Below the pieces are notes generated by a model. That model made no database searches and was not told the DNA's origin. It was given only the letters and a program-made list of their open reading frames with translations. From Engraulis encrasicolus (lineage: Eukaryota; Chordata; Actinopteri; Clupeiformes; Engraulidae), in assembly GCF_034702125.1 (NCBI RefSeq), contig NC_085860.1:54865038-54929037 (forward strand): a stretch of DNA of 64,000 nt, written 5' to 3'. Shown in pieces: positions 1 to 9,940 of this stretch (position 1 is its first letter; every line of letters begins with the position of its first letter). The position numbers and the translations under genes are program-made.

Positions 1-175
1 CGTTGCTCGATTAAATCATAAATAGACAAGCAGTGTCGCGGACTTCTCTTTTCACTTGTATTTTGGTGTACAACCTTTATTTTCACTTGATAATTTTTTC
101 GCAGGGTACTTCTACTTTTACTTAAGTACACAACTTCAGTACTTCTTCCACCTCTGCTGTGTACAGAAGGGGAGT

Positions 176-262
176 AGAGTTGCCCCACCGGGACTTGAAC
201 CCAGACCTTCTGGGGCACCATACTAGGGCTCCGACCTGCCAGGCTCGTTGGCATGACAGTCA
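176..262 (-). repeat. tRNA-derived SINE-like fragment
   Basis: Read on the minus strand, this stretch contains GGTTCAAGTCC, a perfect RNA polymerase III B box. I cannot fold it into a convincing tRNA cloverleaf, so I treat it as a SINE or tRNA-pseudogene fragment. Positions 1-175 hold nothing I can identify. Confidence 0.35.
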
Positions 263-354
263 GAGCGCACCCACACAACCCAAGGGATGGCCACTTCAGC
301 ACATGCTGTCTGTGCTATGCTTTGTGGTTTGGTGGTTTGATGTGGGGTGTGGTG

Positions 355-830
355 TATTGTCTTGTGCCATGCTGAGGGGTGGTTTAGCATGGGGTGCTGT
401 GGGGTGGGGTGGTGGCCTAGGGTGCTGTGGTGTGCTGAGGGGTGGTTTAGCATGGGGTGCTGTGCTGTGCTGTGGGGTGGTTTAGCATGGGGTACTGTGC
501 TGTGGGGTGGTGGCCTAGGGGGATGTGGTGTGTTGTGGGGTGGTGGCCTAGGGGGATGTGGTGTGTTGTGGGGTGGTGGCCTAGGGGATGTGGTGTGTTG
601 TGGGGTGGTGGCCTAGGGGGATGTGGTGTGTTGTGGGGTGGTGGCCTAGGGGGATGTGGTGTGTTGTGGGGTGGTGGCCTAGGGGGATGTGGTGTGTTGT
701 GGGGTGGTGTGCTGAGGGGTGGTGTGCTGAGGGCTGGTGTGCTGAGGGGTGGTGTGCTGAGGGGTGGTGTGCTGAGGGGTGGTGTGCTGAGGGGTGGTGT
801 GCTGTGGCGTAGCGTGGTGTGCTGCTGTAC
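355..830. repeat. G-rich minisatellite cluster
   Basis: Three successive tandem arrays share a TG/GGGG-rich core. The first has units around GGTTTAGCATGGGGT (about 376-500). The second has about six units of ~33 bp containing GGTGGCCTAGGGGGATGTGG (about 508-700). The third has short GGTGTGCTGAGG units (about 705-800). Open frames across it on both strands are low-complexity Trp/Gly/Cys or His/Gln/Pro strings and are not genes. Confidence 0.85.
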
Positions 831-904
831 TGCTCAGATGTGCTGCGCTGGTTTGTCATGTGCTGGGGTGCACTGGTTTGTAGGCCTACTGTGTTGTTGT
901 GCTG

Positions 905-1200
905 TGCTGATCTGACCTGTTGTGTTGTGTTGTGCTGTGGTGCACTGTGCTGTGTCGTGTCGTGTTGTGTTGTGCTGTGCTGCATTGTGTTTTGTTGTGT
1001 TGTGCTGCATTGTGTTTTGTTGTGTTGTGCTGTGCTGTGCTGTGTTGTGTTTTGTTGTGTTGTGCTGTGCCGCACTGCATTGTGTCGTGTTGTGTTGTGC
1101 TGTGCTGCATTGTGTTTTGTTGTGCTGTGCTGCACTGCATTGTGTTGTGTTGTGTTGTGCTGTGCTGTGCTGCATTGTGTTGTGCTGCACTCTGCTGTGA
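905..1200. repeat. TGTGT/TGTGC pentanucleotide-derived array
   Basis: An imperfect array of TGTGT, TGTGC and TGCAT blocks, related in composition to the larger GCTGT array downstream. It is followed by a short ACC/CA-rich tract at about 1249-1350. No coding signal is seen. Confidence 0.8.
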
Positions 1201-1539
1201 ACCGCAGCCCCCACGGGAGGGAGGCAGAGGGTCGGACTTGACACCAACATGACCCCCACACCACCACCACCACCACCACCACCATCACCACAAATAGCAC
1301 CACCACAAACACACCAACACACACACACCAACACACACACACACACTTACATAGCAACACCCCCCCTCCTCCCCCTTCACCAGCCTATGATACACATACC
1401 AATCACTCTACCACCCACCCCAGGACAAACACAACCAAATCCTCCCATGGGAGTCGGGATTTCTGGGGATGGAGATAATCGAAAGAAGGAGGAGAGATGG
1501 GGAGGAATGTTGAGGGGGGTGTTGGAGCAGGGGAGGACC

Positions 1540-1693
1540 TATAGCGGAGGGCAAGCAGGGCATTTGCCCCTGAGCCCAGGGCCTTCAGGTATTGGTCGTG
1601 GGGGCCCTATTATAACCTTGGCAGTAATGATGAGGGCCTTATTATCAGTGTTTTGTCCTGGGGCCTTGTGTGCAATTGTCCCGCCACTGTGTT
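1540..1693 (-). mobile_element. hAT-like MITE fragment
   Basis: Carries GGGCATTTGCCCCTGAG, TTTTGTCCTGGGGCC and AATTGTCCCGCCACTG. These match, in reverse complement and in the same order, the intact element at 10929-11091. The ends are degraded and no target duplication is visible. Confidence 0.6.
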
Positions 1694-1796
1694 GGAGAGT
1701 GTTAAATTCATTTGGGGGAAAAAAAAATACCCAACAGCATCAGCAAGCGCATCCAGAATAAGCAAGAGGCGTCTCGTCTCGGGCAGCGTTCCAGCT

Positions 1797-1799
1797 CAG

Positions 1800-1835
<36 letters not shown>

Positions 1836-2772
1836 CCCGGCTGGACGGTTGGCTGGGGAGAGAGTTGAGAGCGGAAATGAATTTTATGCTCCGCAGCGGT
1901 TACAGAAGAGCCTCTCAGGGGTTGTTGAACTGTTCTCTTCTGGAACTCAGTAAACAAATGTTGTGTGCAAGGCGTCCTGTGCTGTGCTGCGCTGCGCTGC
2001 GCTGTGCTGTGCTGTGCTGTGCTGCGCTGTGCTGTGCTGTGCTGTGCTGTGCTGTGCTGTGCTGTGCTGTGCTGTGCTGTGCTGTGCTGTGCTGTGCTGT
2101 ACTCTGCTGTACTCTGCTGTGCTGTGCTGCGCTGCGCTGTGCTGCGCTGCGCTGCGCTCTGCTGTGCTGTGCTGTGCTGCGCTGCGCTGCGCTCTGCTGT
2201 GGTGGGCTGGGCTGGGCTGGGCTGNGCTGGGCTGCGCTGTGCTGTGCTGTGCTGTGCTGTGCTGTGCTGCGCTGCGCTGTACTGTGTGCTGTGCTGTAAT
2301 GCCCTGTGCTGTGCTGTGCTGTGCTGTGCTGTGCTGTGCTGTGCTGTGCTGTGCTGTGCTGTGCTGTCCTGTCCTGTCCTGTGCTGTGCTGTGCTGTGCT
2401 GTGCTGTGCTGTGCTGTGCTGTGCTGTGCTGTGCTGTGCTGTGCTGTGCTGTGCTGTCCTCTGCTGTGCTGTGCTGTGCTGTGCTGTGCTGTGCTGTGCT
2501 GTGCTGTGCTGTGCTCTGCTGTGCTGTGCTGTGCTGCCCTGTGCTGTGCTGTGTTGTGTTGTGTTGTGCTGTGTTGTGCTGTGTTGTGTTGTGTTGTGTT
2601 GTGTTGTGTTGTGTTGTTTTGTGTTGTGTTGTGTTGTGTTGTGCTGTGTTGTGTTGTGTTGTGTTGTGTTGTGCTGTGTTGTGTTGTGTTGTGTTGTGTT
2701 GTGTTGTGTTGTGTTGTGCTGTGCTGTGCTGTGCTGTGTTGTGTTGTGTTGTGTTGTGTTGTGCTGTGCTGT
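1797..2772. repeat. TGCC array and ~800 bp GCTGT array
   Basis: A short CTGC/TGCC tetranucleotide run (about 1797-1838) is followed, after about 130 bp of ordinary sequence, by an almost unbroken GCTGT pentanucleotide array from about 1975 to 2772. Blocks of GCTGC, GCTCT and GGGCT interrupt it, and it shifts to GTTGT units in its last ~220 bp. An N at 2225 marks assembly uncertainty, so the true length is unknown. Long open frames in both directions follow from the lack of stop codons in the repeat and are not genes. Confidence 0.95.
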
Positions 2773-2886
2773 CCTCAGGAGGTCCTGAGCAGCTGACAGC
2801 TGTTAGCATACCACACACACTCAAACACACGCACACACTCACACACACACGGTTGGAAAAGGTTGACAGTCAGTAGTAGTAACTCT

Positions 2887-2932
2887 GTGTGTGTGTGTGT
2901 GTGTGTGTATGTGTGTGTGTGTGTGTGTGTGT
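2887..2932. repeat. (TG)n microsatellite
   Basis: An alternating TG run of about 46 bp, preceded by a CA-rich stretch at 2810-2850. Confidence 0.9.
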
Positions 2933-3088
2933 TTATTCACCCTGACTCCATCCTATTGGTACAGGAACTACAGTAGATTTCTGGTTGTCTAAGATAAATA
3001 GATGATCTGTAGTCGTTAGGCCACAGCTGTGGCAAGACAGACTATAACTTGAAATCTTCACCTGAATGACCCAGCCGTGGCTTTAACG

Positions 3089-3768
3089 CAGGGGTGGGGA
3101 ACTTTTCTCATTCGTGGGGCTACTTCAAATTCAGCCATGGGCCGTGAAAGTCCTGCGAGGGCCGTACTATGAACACAAACCAGGACTTTTTCCTGCACTT
3201 TAGGCCTATATTGAAGGCAGCTACCTTTAAAAAAGACCCCACCTTCTCCAGTTCCCCTGAATATAACTTAATTGTATTGCAAATGTGTTTTCTAAGATTC
3301 TTTTACAAAATATGTCATATTTCATGTGAAGCTGCACAACAGTAAAATGATATCGGGGGCCTGATAAAAATGGCCTCAGGGGCCGCCATCGGCCCTCGAA
3401 ACATAGGTTCCCCATCCCTGGCCCTCGAAACATAGGTTCCCCATCCCTGGCCCTCGAAACATAGGTTCCCCATCCCTGGCCCTCGAAACATAGGTTCCCC
3501 ATCCCTGGCCCTCGAAACATAGGTTCCCCATCCCTGGCCCTCGAAACATAGGTTCCCCATCCCTGGCCCTCGAAACATAGCTTCCCCATCCCTGGCCCTC
3601 GAAACATAGCTTCCCCATCCCTGGCCCTCGAAACATAGGTTCCCCATCCCTGGCCCTCGAAACATAGGTTCCCCATCCCTGGCCCTCGAAACATAGGTTC
3701 CCCATCCCTGGCCCTCGAAACATAGGTTCCCCATCCCTGGCCCTCGAAACATAGCTTCCCCATCCCAG
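3089..3768. mobile_element. hAT-like element with 13-fold amplified end
   Basis: Begins CAGGGGTGGGGAAC and ends within a run of TTCCCCATCCC, so the termini are inverted. It is flanked by CTTTAACG (3081-3088) and CTCTAACG (3769-3776), a 7/8 match to an 8-bp target duplication as made by hAT transposons. From about 3391 to 3768 the 3' end is repeated about 13 times as a 29-bp unit (GGCCCTCGAAACATAGGTTC plus CCCATCCCT). Some units read CATAGCTTC. The long minus-strand open frame here is only this repeat, read in three frames because 29 is not a multiple of three. Confidence 0.85.
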
Positions 3769-3776
3769 CTCTAACG

Positions 3777-3905
3777 GTTGGCCACTGCACTGCTACCCCG
3801 GCGACCTCGGTTCGATGCCGGCCCGGATCATTTGATAATCTTTTCCTGTCTCTCTCTCCCCACTCGTTTCCTGTCTATCCTCCACTGTCCTGTCTCAAAA
3901 ATAAA
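3777..3905 (+). repeat. tRNA-derived SINE fragment
   Basis: Contains GGTTCGATGCC, a B-box match, followed by a CT-rich tail (TTTCCTGTCTATCCTCCACT) ending in AAAATAAA. This layout is typical of fish SINE tails. Confidence 0.5.
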
Positions 3906-3915
3906 TGATCCCCCC

Positions 3916-4336
<421 letters not shown>

Positions 4337-4924
4337 TTGAAACCAGTCACATCTGGGCAAATATGACACAAGCCTTTAGGCAGTGTTGCCCAACAACATG
4401 ACTGTCCATAGATATATGCAAGAATTGGTCTCTAATGTTCATTGATGGCAGAAAGTTGCGATGACTCACGCTCTCCCAAAATTGTCTCGCCGAATATTAG
4501 TAGAAGAGTTGCCAAGCGATTATAATAATGTTCTCTCCTGTGTCTAACGAAACCACCAGAGTTGCATAAAGAAGTAGAATTACTCTTACAGATGGAATAC
4601 TACTAGTACAATATTGCAAAGTCAAATTCATATCATATACCACTAGTGTTGTTAGTACTTTTACTTCAACTTTACAACTCTGAACAAAACTGTAGAAATT
4701 CAGTAGAGATTCATGTCATGGAGAGCCCCAAGACAGTTCCTTTAATGTTTCTCTCACTTTTGTCTGTTGGACATACTGTACTCTATGACGATGTACAGCT
4801 ATACTTTATACTTCATACTCTATGAAGATGTACAGCTCAAACAAACTTTGGTCTCTCTAAAAAGTTTGCACTCAGTGTATCCCAAAAACACACATCTGGG
4901 AGCACCATAATAAAAACCTAGTCT

Positions 4925-5166
4925 TCTTGTTCATCTTCTTGTTCCTCTTCTTCTTCTTCTTCTTCTTCTTCTTCTTCTTGTTCCTCTTCTTCTTGTTCTT
5001 GTTCTTGTTCTTCTTGTTCTTCTTGTTCTTCTTCTTCTTCTTCTTCTTCTTCTTCTTCTTCTTCTTCTTCTTCTTCTTCTTCTTCTTCTTCTTCTTCTTC
5101 TTCTTCTTCTTCTTCTTCTTCTTCTTCTCCTCCTCCTCCTCCTCCTCCTCCTCCTCTTCCTCCTCA
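4925..5166. repeat. (CTT)n then (CTC)n microsatellite
   Basis: Trinucleotide array, CTT with GTT interruptions to about 5128, then CTC/CTT. It ends about 14 bp before the dennd2c exon at 5180, so it forms that exon's polypyrimidine tract. Poly-Phe and poly-Arg open frames here are artefacts. Confidence 0.95.
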
Positions 5167-5705
5167 TGCTTCTCATTAGATAGATGACGAAGCGACCCTG
5201 TTGCCGAGGAAACTCCAGGCGGCTCTGGAGCAGGCTCTGGAGCAGAGGGATGACCTCATTGGCCAGGACTCCGACAGCGAATCAGAAGACGGTAAGGACA
5301 GCCATTAGGGCAGCACCACAAGGTTGCTCAGCAGAAATTAATTACTCGTCTGTCTGAGGCGAGCTCATTTACATTTAACTGAAAACATCTGATCATGTAC
5401 TGTATTGTGGTGGCAGCCATCAACTCATTTGTCTGATCTTGGATGACATTAAAACTGCTGTTGAGGGCCCTGCTGTTTACTTTTAAGCTGCCGTCACACA
5501 GTCAGTATTTGTTCACATGATTGTACTCTCCATGTCAGCAAAAACACACATTCTTGCAAGTTATTTGATTAATTTATTTCACATGGGACTGTGGAAAGAG
5601 ATTTAGAGACTGGGTAGAAAACACAGCTGTCAGCCACCCCCTGAGTAACTTATAATAGGGCTTTTGTCTTAAGGATTATTTAATGTGGTTAATGTTAAGT
5701 TTATG

Positions 5706-5936
5706 TGGTCTTAAGGAAGAAGAAATCCGCACTCACAAACTGCGTCTCATTATTTATTTATATTACCACCATGTCCAAAAAGCAAACGCGTTTCGGCTAA
5801 CAAGCCTTCATCAGTGCGTAGTACCACGCACTGATGAAGGCTTGTTAGCCGAAACGCGTTTGCTTTTTGGACATGGTGGTAATATAAATAAATAATGAGA
5901 CGCAGTTTGTGAGTGCGGATTTCTTCTTCCTTAAGT
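5706..5936. repeat. long near-perfect palindrome (fold-back element)
   Basis: Two ~110 bp arms are reverse complements around a centre at about 5819-5826. The outer ends read TTAAGGAAGAAGAAATCCGC and its complement. The inner arms hold CGTTTCGGCTAACAAGCC and its complement. Nearly identical arms imply a young element or gene conversion. A related CGTTTCGG motif occurs in the inverted repeat at 38620-38835. Confidence 0.9.
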
Positions 5937-6020
5937 TGACGCTTTTTATCTCGCACCCAAAATCTTTTCGGTTTTCCAAGAAGTTGAGCGCGTCCTCTGC
6001 CAATACTTGAAGTTTATGTG

Positions 6021-6340
6021 GTCTCCTGCAGACAGCCACTCCCTGAAGTGCCTGGTGCTGGAGGAGTTGGATTAGTTAAAAACATCGAGGTTCTCTTCAG
6101 CTGGGCTGAGCTGTGTTAATGATGTGCTGCTGATGCTATGGCCTGCAGAAAACCACTCCCTGGTGTCGCAGGGCTTCATCTAGCCATTACTAATAGCAAC
6201 AAAAATATGAAACTATATGAACTATATGAAATACTGTAGGTAAGAGGCAAGGGCTATAATATGTAATAGATTATAATACGTTTTGTCTCAATGTTTAAAT
6301 GAATTGATGCTGTCATGTAGACAGCCACTTTCTGAATAGA
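6021..6340 (+). repeat. three decayed copies of the dennd2c exon 9718 acceptor edge
   Basis: Copies at about 6021-6070 (CTGCAGACAGCCACTCCCTG), 6139-6180 (CTGCAGAAAACCACTCCCTG) and 6311-6340 (TGTAGACAGCCACTTTCTG) match the real junction at 9712-9735 (GTGTAGAGAGCCATTCCCTG). Intronic text between copies is also shared with the second cluster at 8521-8930 (for example ATACTGTAGGTAAGAGG and TCGAGGTTCTCTTCAG), so whole units, not just motifs, were duplicated. Confidence 0.75.
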
Positions 6341-6486
6341 ACAGTTATCCAATAAGTCCAATAACCTGTGTTATATGTGCCTTTAAATGTCCATGTGTCC
6401 AATATCCTGTGTTATATGTGCCTTTAAATGTCCATGTGGGCATTATGTGTATTTATGTAAGCTTGACAACTTGACACCTGAATTTC

Positions 6487-6830
6487 TACTCAGGGATTAA
6501 TAAAGTTACTCTATTCTACTCTACTCTACTCTACTCTACTCTACTCTACTCTACTCTACTCTACTCTGCTCTACTCTACTCTACTCTACTCTACTCTACT
6601 CTACTCTACTCTACTCTGCTCTACTCTACTCTACTCTACTCTACTCTACTCTACTCTACTCTACTCTACTCTACTCTACTGTACTCTACTCTACTCTACT
6701 CTACTCTACTCTACTCTACTCTACTCTACTCTACTCTACTCTACTGTACTCTACTCTACTGTACTCTACTCTACTCTACTCTACTCTACTCTACTCTACT
6801 CTACTGTACTCTACTCTACCAGCCTGATCT
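6487..6830 (+). repeat. LINE-like tail expanded into (CTCTA)n
   Basis: AGGGATTAATAAAGTTACTC, the 3' tail seen on several repeats here (compare 61895-61945 and, reversed, 18404-18450), runs directly into a ~310 bp CTCTA pentanucleotide array. Confidence 0.8.
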
Positions 6831-7442
6831 CCAAAAATTCCGTGCTCCTGGACACGGATGTTAAGGACACGAAATCCGTGTCCAGGAGCACGGATTTTGC
6901 CAAAATTCCGTGCTCCTGGACACGGAATTGTTTTCCGTGCTCCTGGACACGGAATTGTTTTCCGTGATGGGCACACGGAAGTGCTTTCTATAGGCTATTA
7001 CCACAGTACTGTGTTAACTCTATCATTAGAAAATACATACCAAATGCTAATCCTGAACAAAATAATGCTATAGCCATTTAAGTTGTGCCCTGACCAAAAC
7101 ATTCCCTAACCTTAACCTGTCATTAAAGACATATTTTTGAGAAATACCTTTTCCAGTTGGTTGCTAGGCTATCAAACTCATATAATGAATGAAAGAAAAC
7201 TAGCTGTGCCCAGACCAAAACAATCCCTAAATCTAACCTGTGAGTAAGAAATGGGTTTTTTTTAGACAAAATATTTGAAATTAGAAAAATCCTGAGAAAA
7301 CACAAGAATGTGGAAATAGCCCATAGAAAGCACTTCAAACAATTCCGTGTCCAGGAGCACGGAATTTTAGCAAAATCCGTGCTCCTGGACACAGATTTTG
7401 TGTCCTTAACATCCGTGTCCAGGAGCACGGAATTTTTGGAGA
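6831..7442. mobile_element. fold-back transposon inside the CTCTA array
   Basis: Ends are inverted: GATCTCCAAAAATTCCGTGC at the left and its complement at 7422-7442. Inside, TCCGTGCTCCTGGACACGGA motifs recur in both directions, while the centre (about 6985-7320) is AT-rich. CTCTA repeats continue on both sides, so it inserted into an existing array. No transposase is seen. Confidence 0.75.
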
Positions 7443-7805
7443 TCTACTCTACTCTACTCTACTCTACTCTACTCTACTCTACTCTACTGTACTCTACTCT
7501 ACTCTACTCTGCTCTACTCTACTCTACTCTACTCTACTGTACTCTACTCTACTCTACTCTACTCTACTCTACTGTACTCTACTCTACTCTACTGTACTCT
7601 ACTCTACTCTTCTCTACTCTTCTCTACTCTACTCTACTCTACTCTACTCTACTCTACTCTGCTGTACTCTACTCTACTGTACTGTACTCTACTCTACTCT
7701 ACTGTACTCTGCTCTACTCTACTCTACTCTACTGTACTCTACTCTATTCTACTGTACTCTACTGTACTCTACTCTACTCTATTCTACTGTACTGTACTCT
7801 ACTCT
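7443..7805 (+). repeat. (CTCTA)n continuation
   Basis: CTCTA/CTGTA pentanucleotide array, about 360 bp, continuing the array split by the preceding element. Poly Tyr-Ser-Thr-Leu open frames are artefacts. Confidence 0.9.
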
Positions 7806-7984
7806 AATTCGCCCCTTTGTGCAGAGCCTATGTTATAACCTTACTGTCACCAACATCGCAATGACCAAGTCTTAATCTGTTACTGAAGGCTCTCAGTAAT
7901 GCCATAGCAATGTTGCAATGATGTAGTTGAGGCTTTTCAGCAATGAGTGAACAATCCTGCCGGTGGGCCCATCTATGCAGAGAG

Positions 7985-8481
7985 TAGTGATGGGATTTTC
8001 TTCTTACTAGGGAGAGCCGGTTCTTTCGGCTCCCAACCGGCTCCCTATATATATGTTTACATAATTAATAAATTAAAAGTTTTAATTTTATTTTACAACA
8101 TTTTGTTTCATTATTGACATTGTGAAGCACTTTGGGCAGTGTATAGTGTGTAAAAGCCTTTATGAACAACACTTTTATCATAATCAGTCATTAATCATGA
8201 CCCAACATACCCAAATACAAAGTAAATTTAAAAGGTATTATTAATACATATGCATTTCTTATCGCTGTGAGTGTGTCTGTAACACCTGCTCTATCCACTG
8301 GCACTTTTAGAGGATACACACAATGAGAGGGAGGGGGAGAGAAGGACAAAACAAACAAAAAAACAATAACGGCTCCCCCCAAAAAAATCCCAAAACGGCT
8401 CCTATTGCAGAGCCGGTTCCTGTCGTTCACTTCAAAGAGCCGGCTCTTAGAGCCGAACGGTTCGCGACCGACACATCATTA
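7985..8481. mobile_element. hAT-like non-autonomous transposon
   Basis: Flanked by a perfect 8-bp target duplication GCAGAGAG (7977-7984 and 8482-8489). It begins TAGTGATGGG and ends CACATCATTA, with subterminal AGAGCCGGTTC repeats in both directions. No open frame resembles a transposase. Confidence 0.85.
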
Positions 8482-8520
8482 GCAGAGAGGCTACGGACCA
8501 CTGTAAAATGCCTTGATACT

Positions 8521-8860
8521 GTCCCCTGCAGAGAGCCATTCCCTGAACAGCGTGGTGTCGAAGGCCATCAAGTAGATATTGCATTAAATGAAAATATATT
8601 AAATATTAAACTTACAATACTTACAATAGGTAATAATGATTTAAATGAAGCAATGTGTTGTCCTCCAGATAGCCTCTCTCTGAACAGTGTCGTGTTGGAA
8701 GCCTTCATCCTTCATCTGAGCATAGTAAACGTGTAATACTGTAGGTTATACAGTAGGTAAGAGGTACAATATAATAGCCTATAAGGTTATAATAGGATGA
8801 TGTCCTGTCCTCATGAGAGCCGACTCCTTGAAAAGTGTGGTGTCAGAGGAGTTAAATGAA
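8521..8860 (+). repeat. three more copies of the dennd2c exon 9718 acceptor edge
   Basis: Copies at 8521-8572, 8657-8712 and 8801-8860. The first is best preserved: CTGCAGAGAGCCATTCCCTG, then AACAGCGTGGTGTCG, nearly identical to the real exon start but stopping in frame soon after (AAG TAG). The second keeps a CCAG acceptor; the third has lost the AG (CATGAGAGCC). Confidence 0.8.
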
Positions 8861-8936
8861 TTAAGAACATCAAGGTTCTCTTCAGTTAAGCTGACCCTTG
8901 AGCTGATGCTGTGATCATGTTATATTATATAATAAT

Positions 8937-9402
8937 CAGTGTTGGGCAGTAATGCATTTCAAAAGTAATTAATTACTGTAATGCATTGCTTTTTGCTGTA
9001 ATGCAGTAATGTAAGGCATTTAAAGGGCAAACGTTTTTAATATTTACGTAGTTACAATGCTAAATAACTTAAGTTACAAATGCATAACAATGACCTGGAT
9101 TTTAGTGGTATTCAGTGTGGTGGCTCAGAAAGAAGATATTCCTGAACCTGGTTTTTAGTCTGCATGCTGCCAAAACACCTCCTGGGTTGGAGATGAAAAA
9201 GTCATGACTCATGAGCTTGATTTACACTGTAATAAATTGCCAGATCCATATTAAGGCCTACAGTTCTTTTGACGAAAGTAGCTAAAGTTATGCAAAAGTA
9301 GTGTAATGCCTTCCATTTTAAATATAGTATTATTGTAGTGTAAGGGACTATTTTGAAAAGACAGTAATGCATTACAGTTTTTGAGTAACTTGCCCAACTC
9401 TG
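8937..9402. mobile_element. inverted-repeat transposon (CAGTGTTGGGCA ends)
   Basis: Begins CAGTGTTGGGCAGTAATGCA and ends ATTACAG, a TTTTTGAGTAACTTG stretch and CCCAACTCTG, the reverse complement with mismatches. Flanks ATAATAAT and TATATAAT suggest an 8-bp AT-rich target. No coding capacity. Confidence 0.65.
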
Positions 9403-9416
9403 TATATAATGTCCTC

Positions 9417-9701
9417 GGTAACACTTTATTTTAGGGATACGTCTATTAGCACTAATAAATACAATGTTAATGCCTGCATAAGTACCTTGTAAGGCATGTA
9501 CTAAGCAAATGCTAAGGCCTACTAGGTCCTTACTAGGGTAATACATTGGTAATAAATCCCTTATAGTGCACGAACAAGACATTTGCGCATACATGCCTAA
9601 CAAATGTTTGATTTTGCTTTGTACATACCTTACAAGTTGCTTATACAGAAACATTGTATGTATTAGTGCTAATAGATGTATCCCTAAAATAAAGTGTCAC
9701 C
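9417..9701. mobile_element. inverted-repeat transposon abutting a dennd2c exon
   Basis: Ends are GGTAACACTTTATTTTAGGG and its complement (with mismatch), with TATTAGCACTAATA/TATTAGTGCTAATA inside. Flanks ATGTCCTC and ATGTTGTC are a possible decayed 8-bp duplication. Its right edge is only 16 bp from the acceptor of exon 9718-9957, so branch point and most of the upstream splice region lie in transposon sequence. Confidence 0.75.
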
Positions 9702-9940
9702 ATGTTGTCCTGTGTAGAGAGCCATTCCCTGAACAGCGTGGTGTCGGAGGCCTTCATCCGCTTCTTCCTGGAGACCATGGGCCACTTCCCGCTCTTCATG
9801 ACGCACACGGCCACGGGCGAGCGCACCTTCCAGCGCGACGCCTTCCGGAAGGCCGTGGCCTCGCGCAGCGTGCGGCGCTTCCTGGGCGTCTTCATGGAGT
9901 CCCAGATGTTCCACGGCTTCATCCAGGACCAGGAGCTGCG

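Noticed and set aside
176..262. A possible tRNA gene on the minus strand
   Set aside because: Only the B box is convincing; no matching acceptor stem or A box, so it is kept as a SINE-like fragment.
347..1360. Open frames of 76-259 codons across the start of the window on both strands
   Set aside because: They are translations of G-rich minisatellite and TGTGT repeats with two- or three-residue composition; no domain, start context or splice signal supports them.
1796..2876. Frames of up to 350 codons in the GCTGT array
   Set aside because: The repeat has no stop codons in several frames on both strands; composition is only Cys/Val/Leu/Ala or Gln/His/Ser/Thr/Ala.
3227..3790. 187-codon minus-strand frame with a regular 29-residue pattern
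   Set aside because: Caused by the 29-bp tandem unit; overlapping parallel frames exist, and the sequence is a transposon end.
4927..5187. Poly-Phe and poly-Arg frames
   Set aside because: Translation of the CTT/CTC microsatellite.
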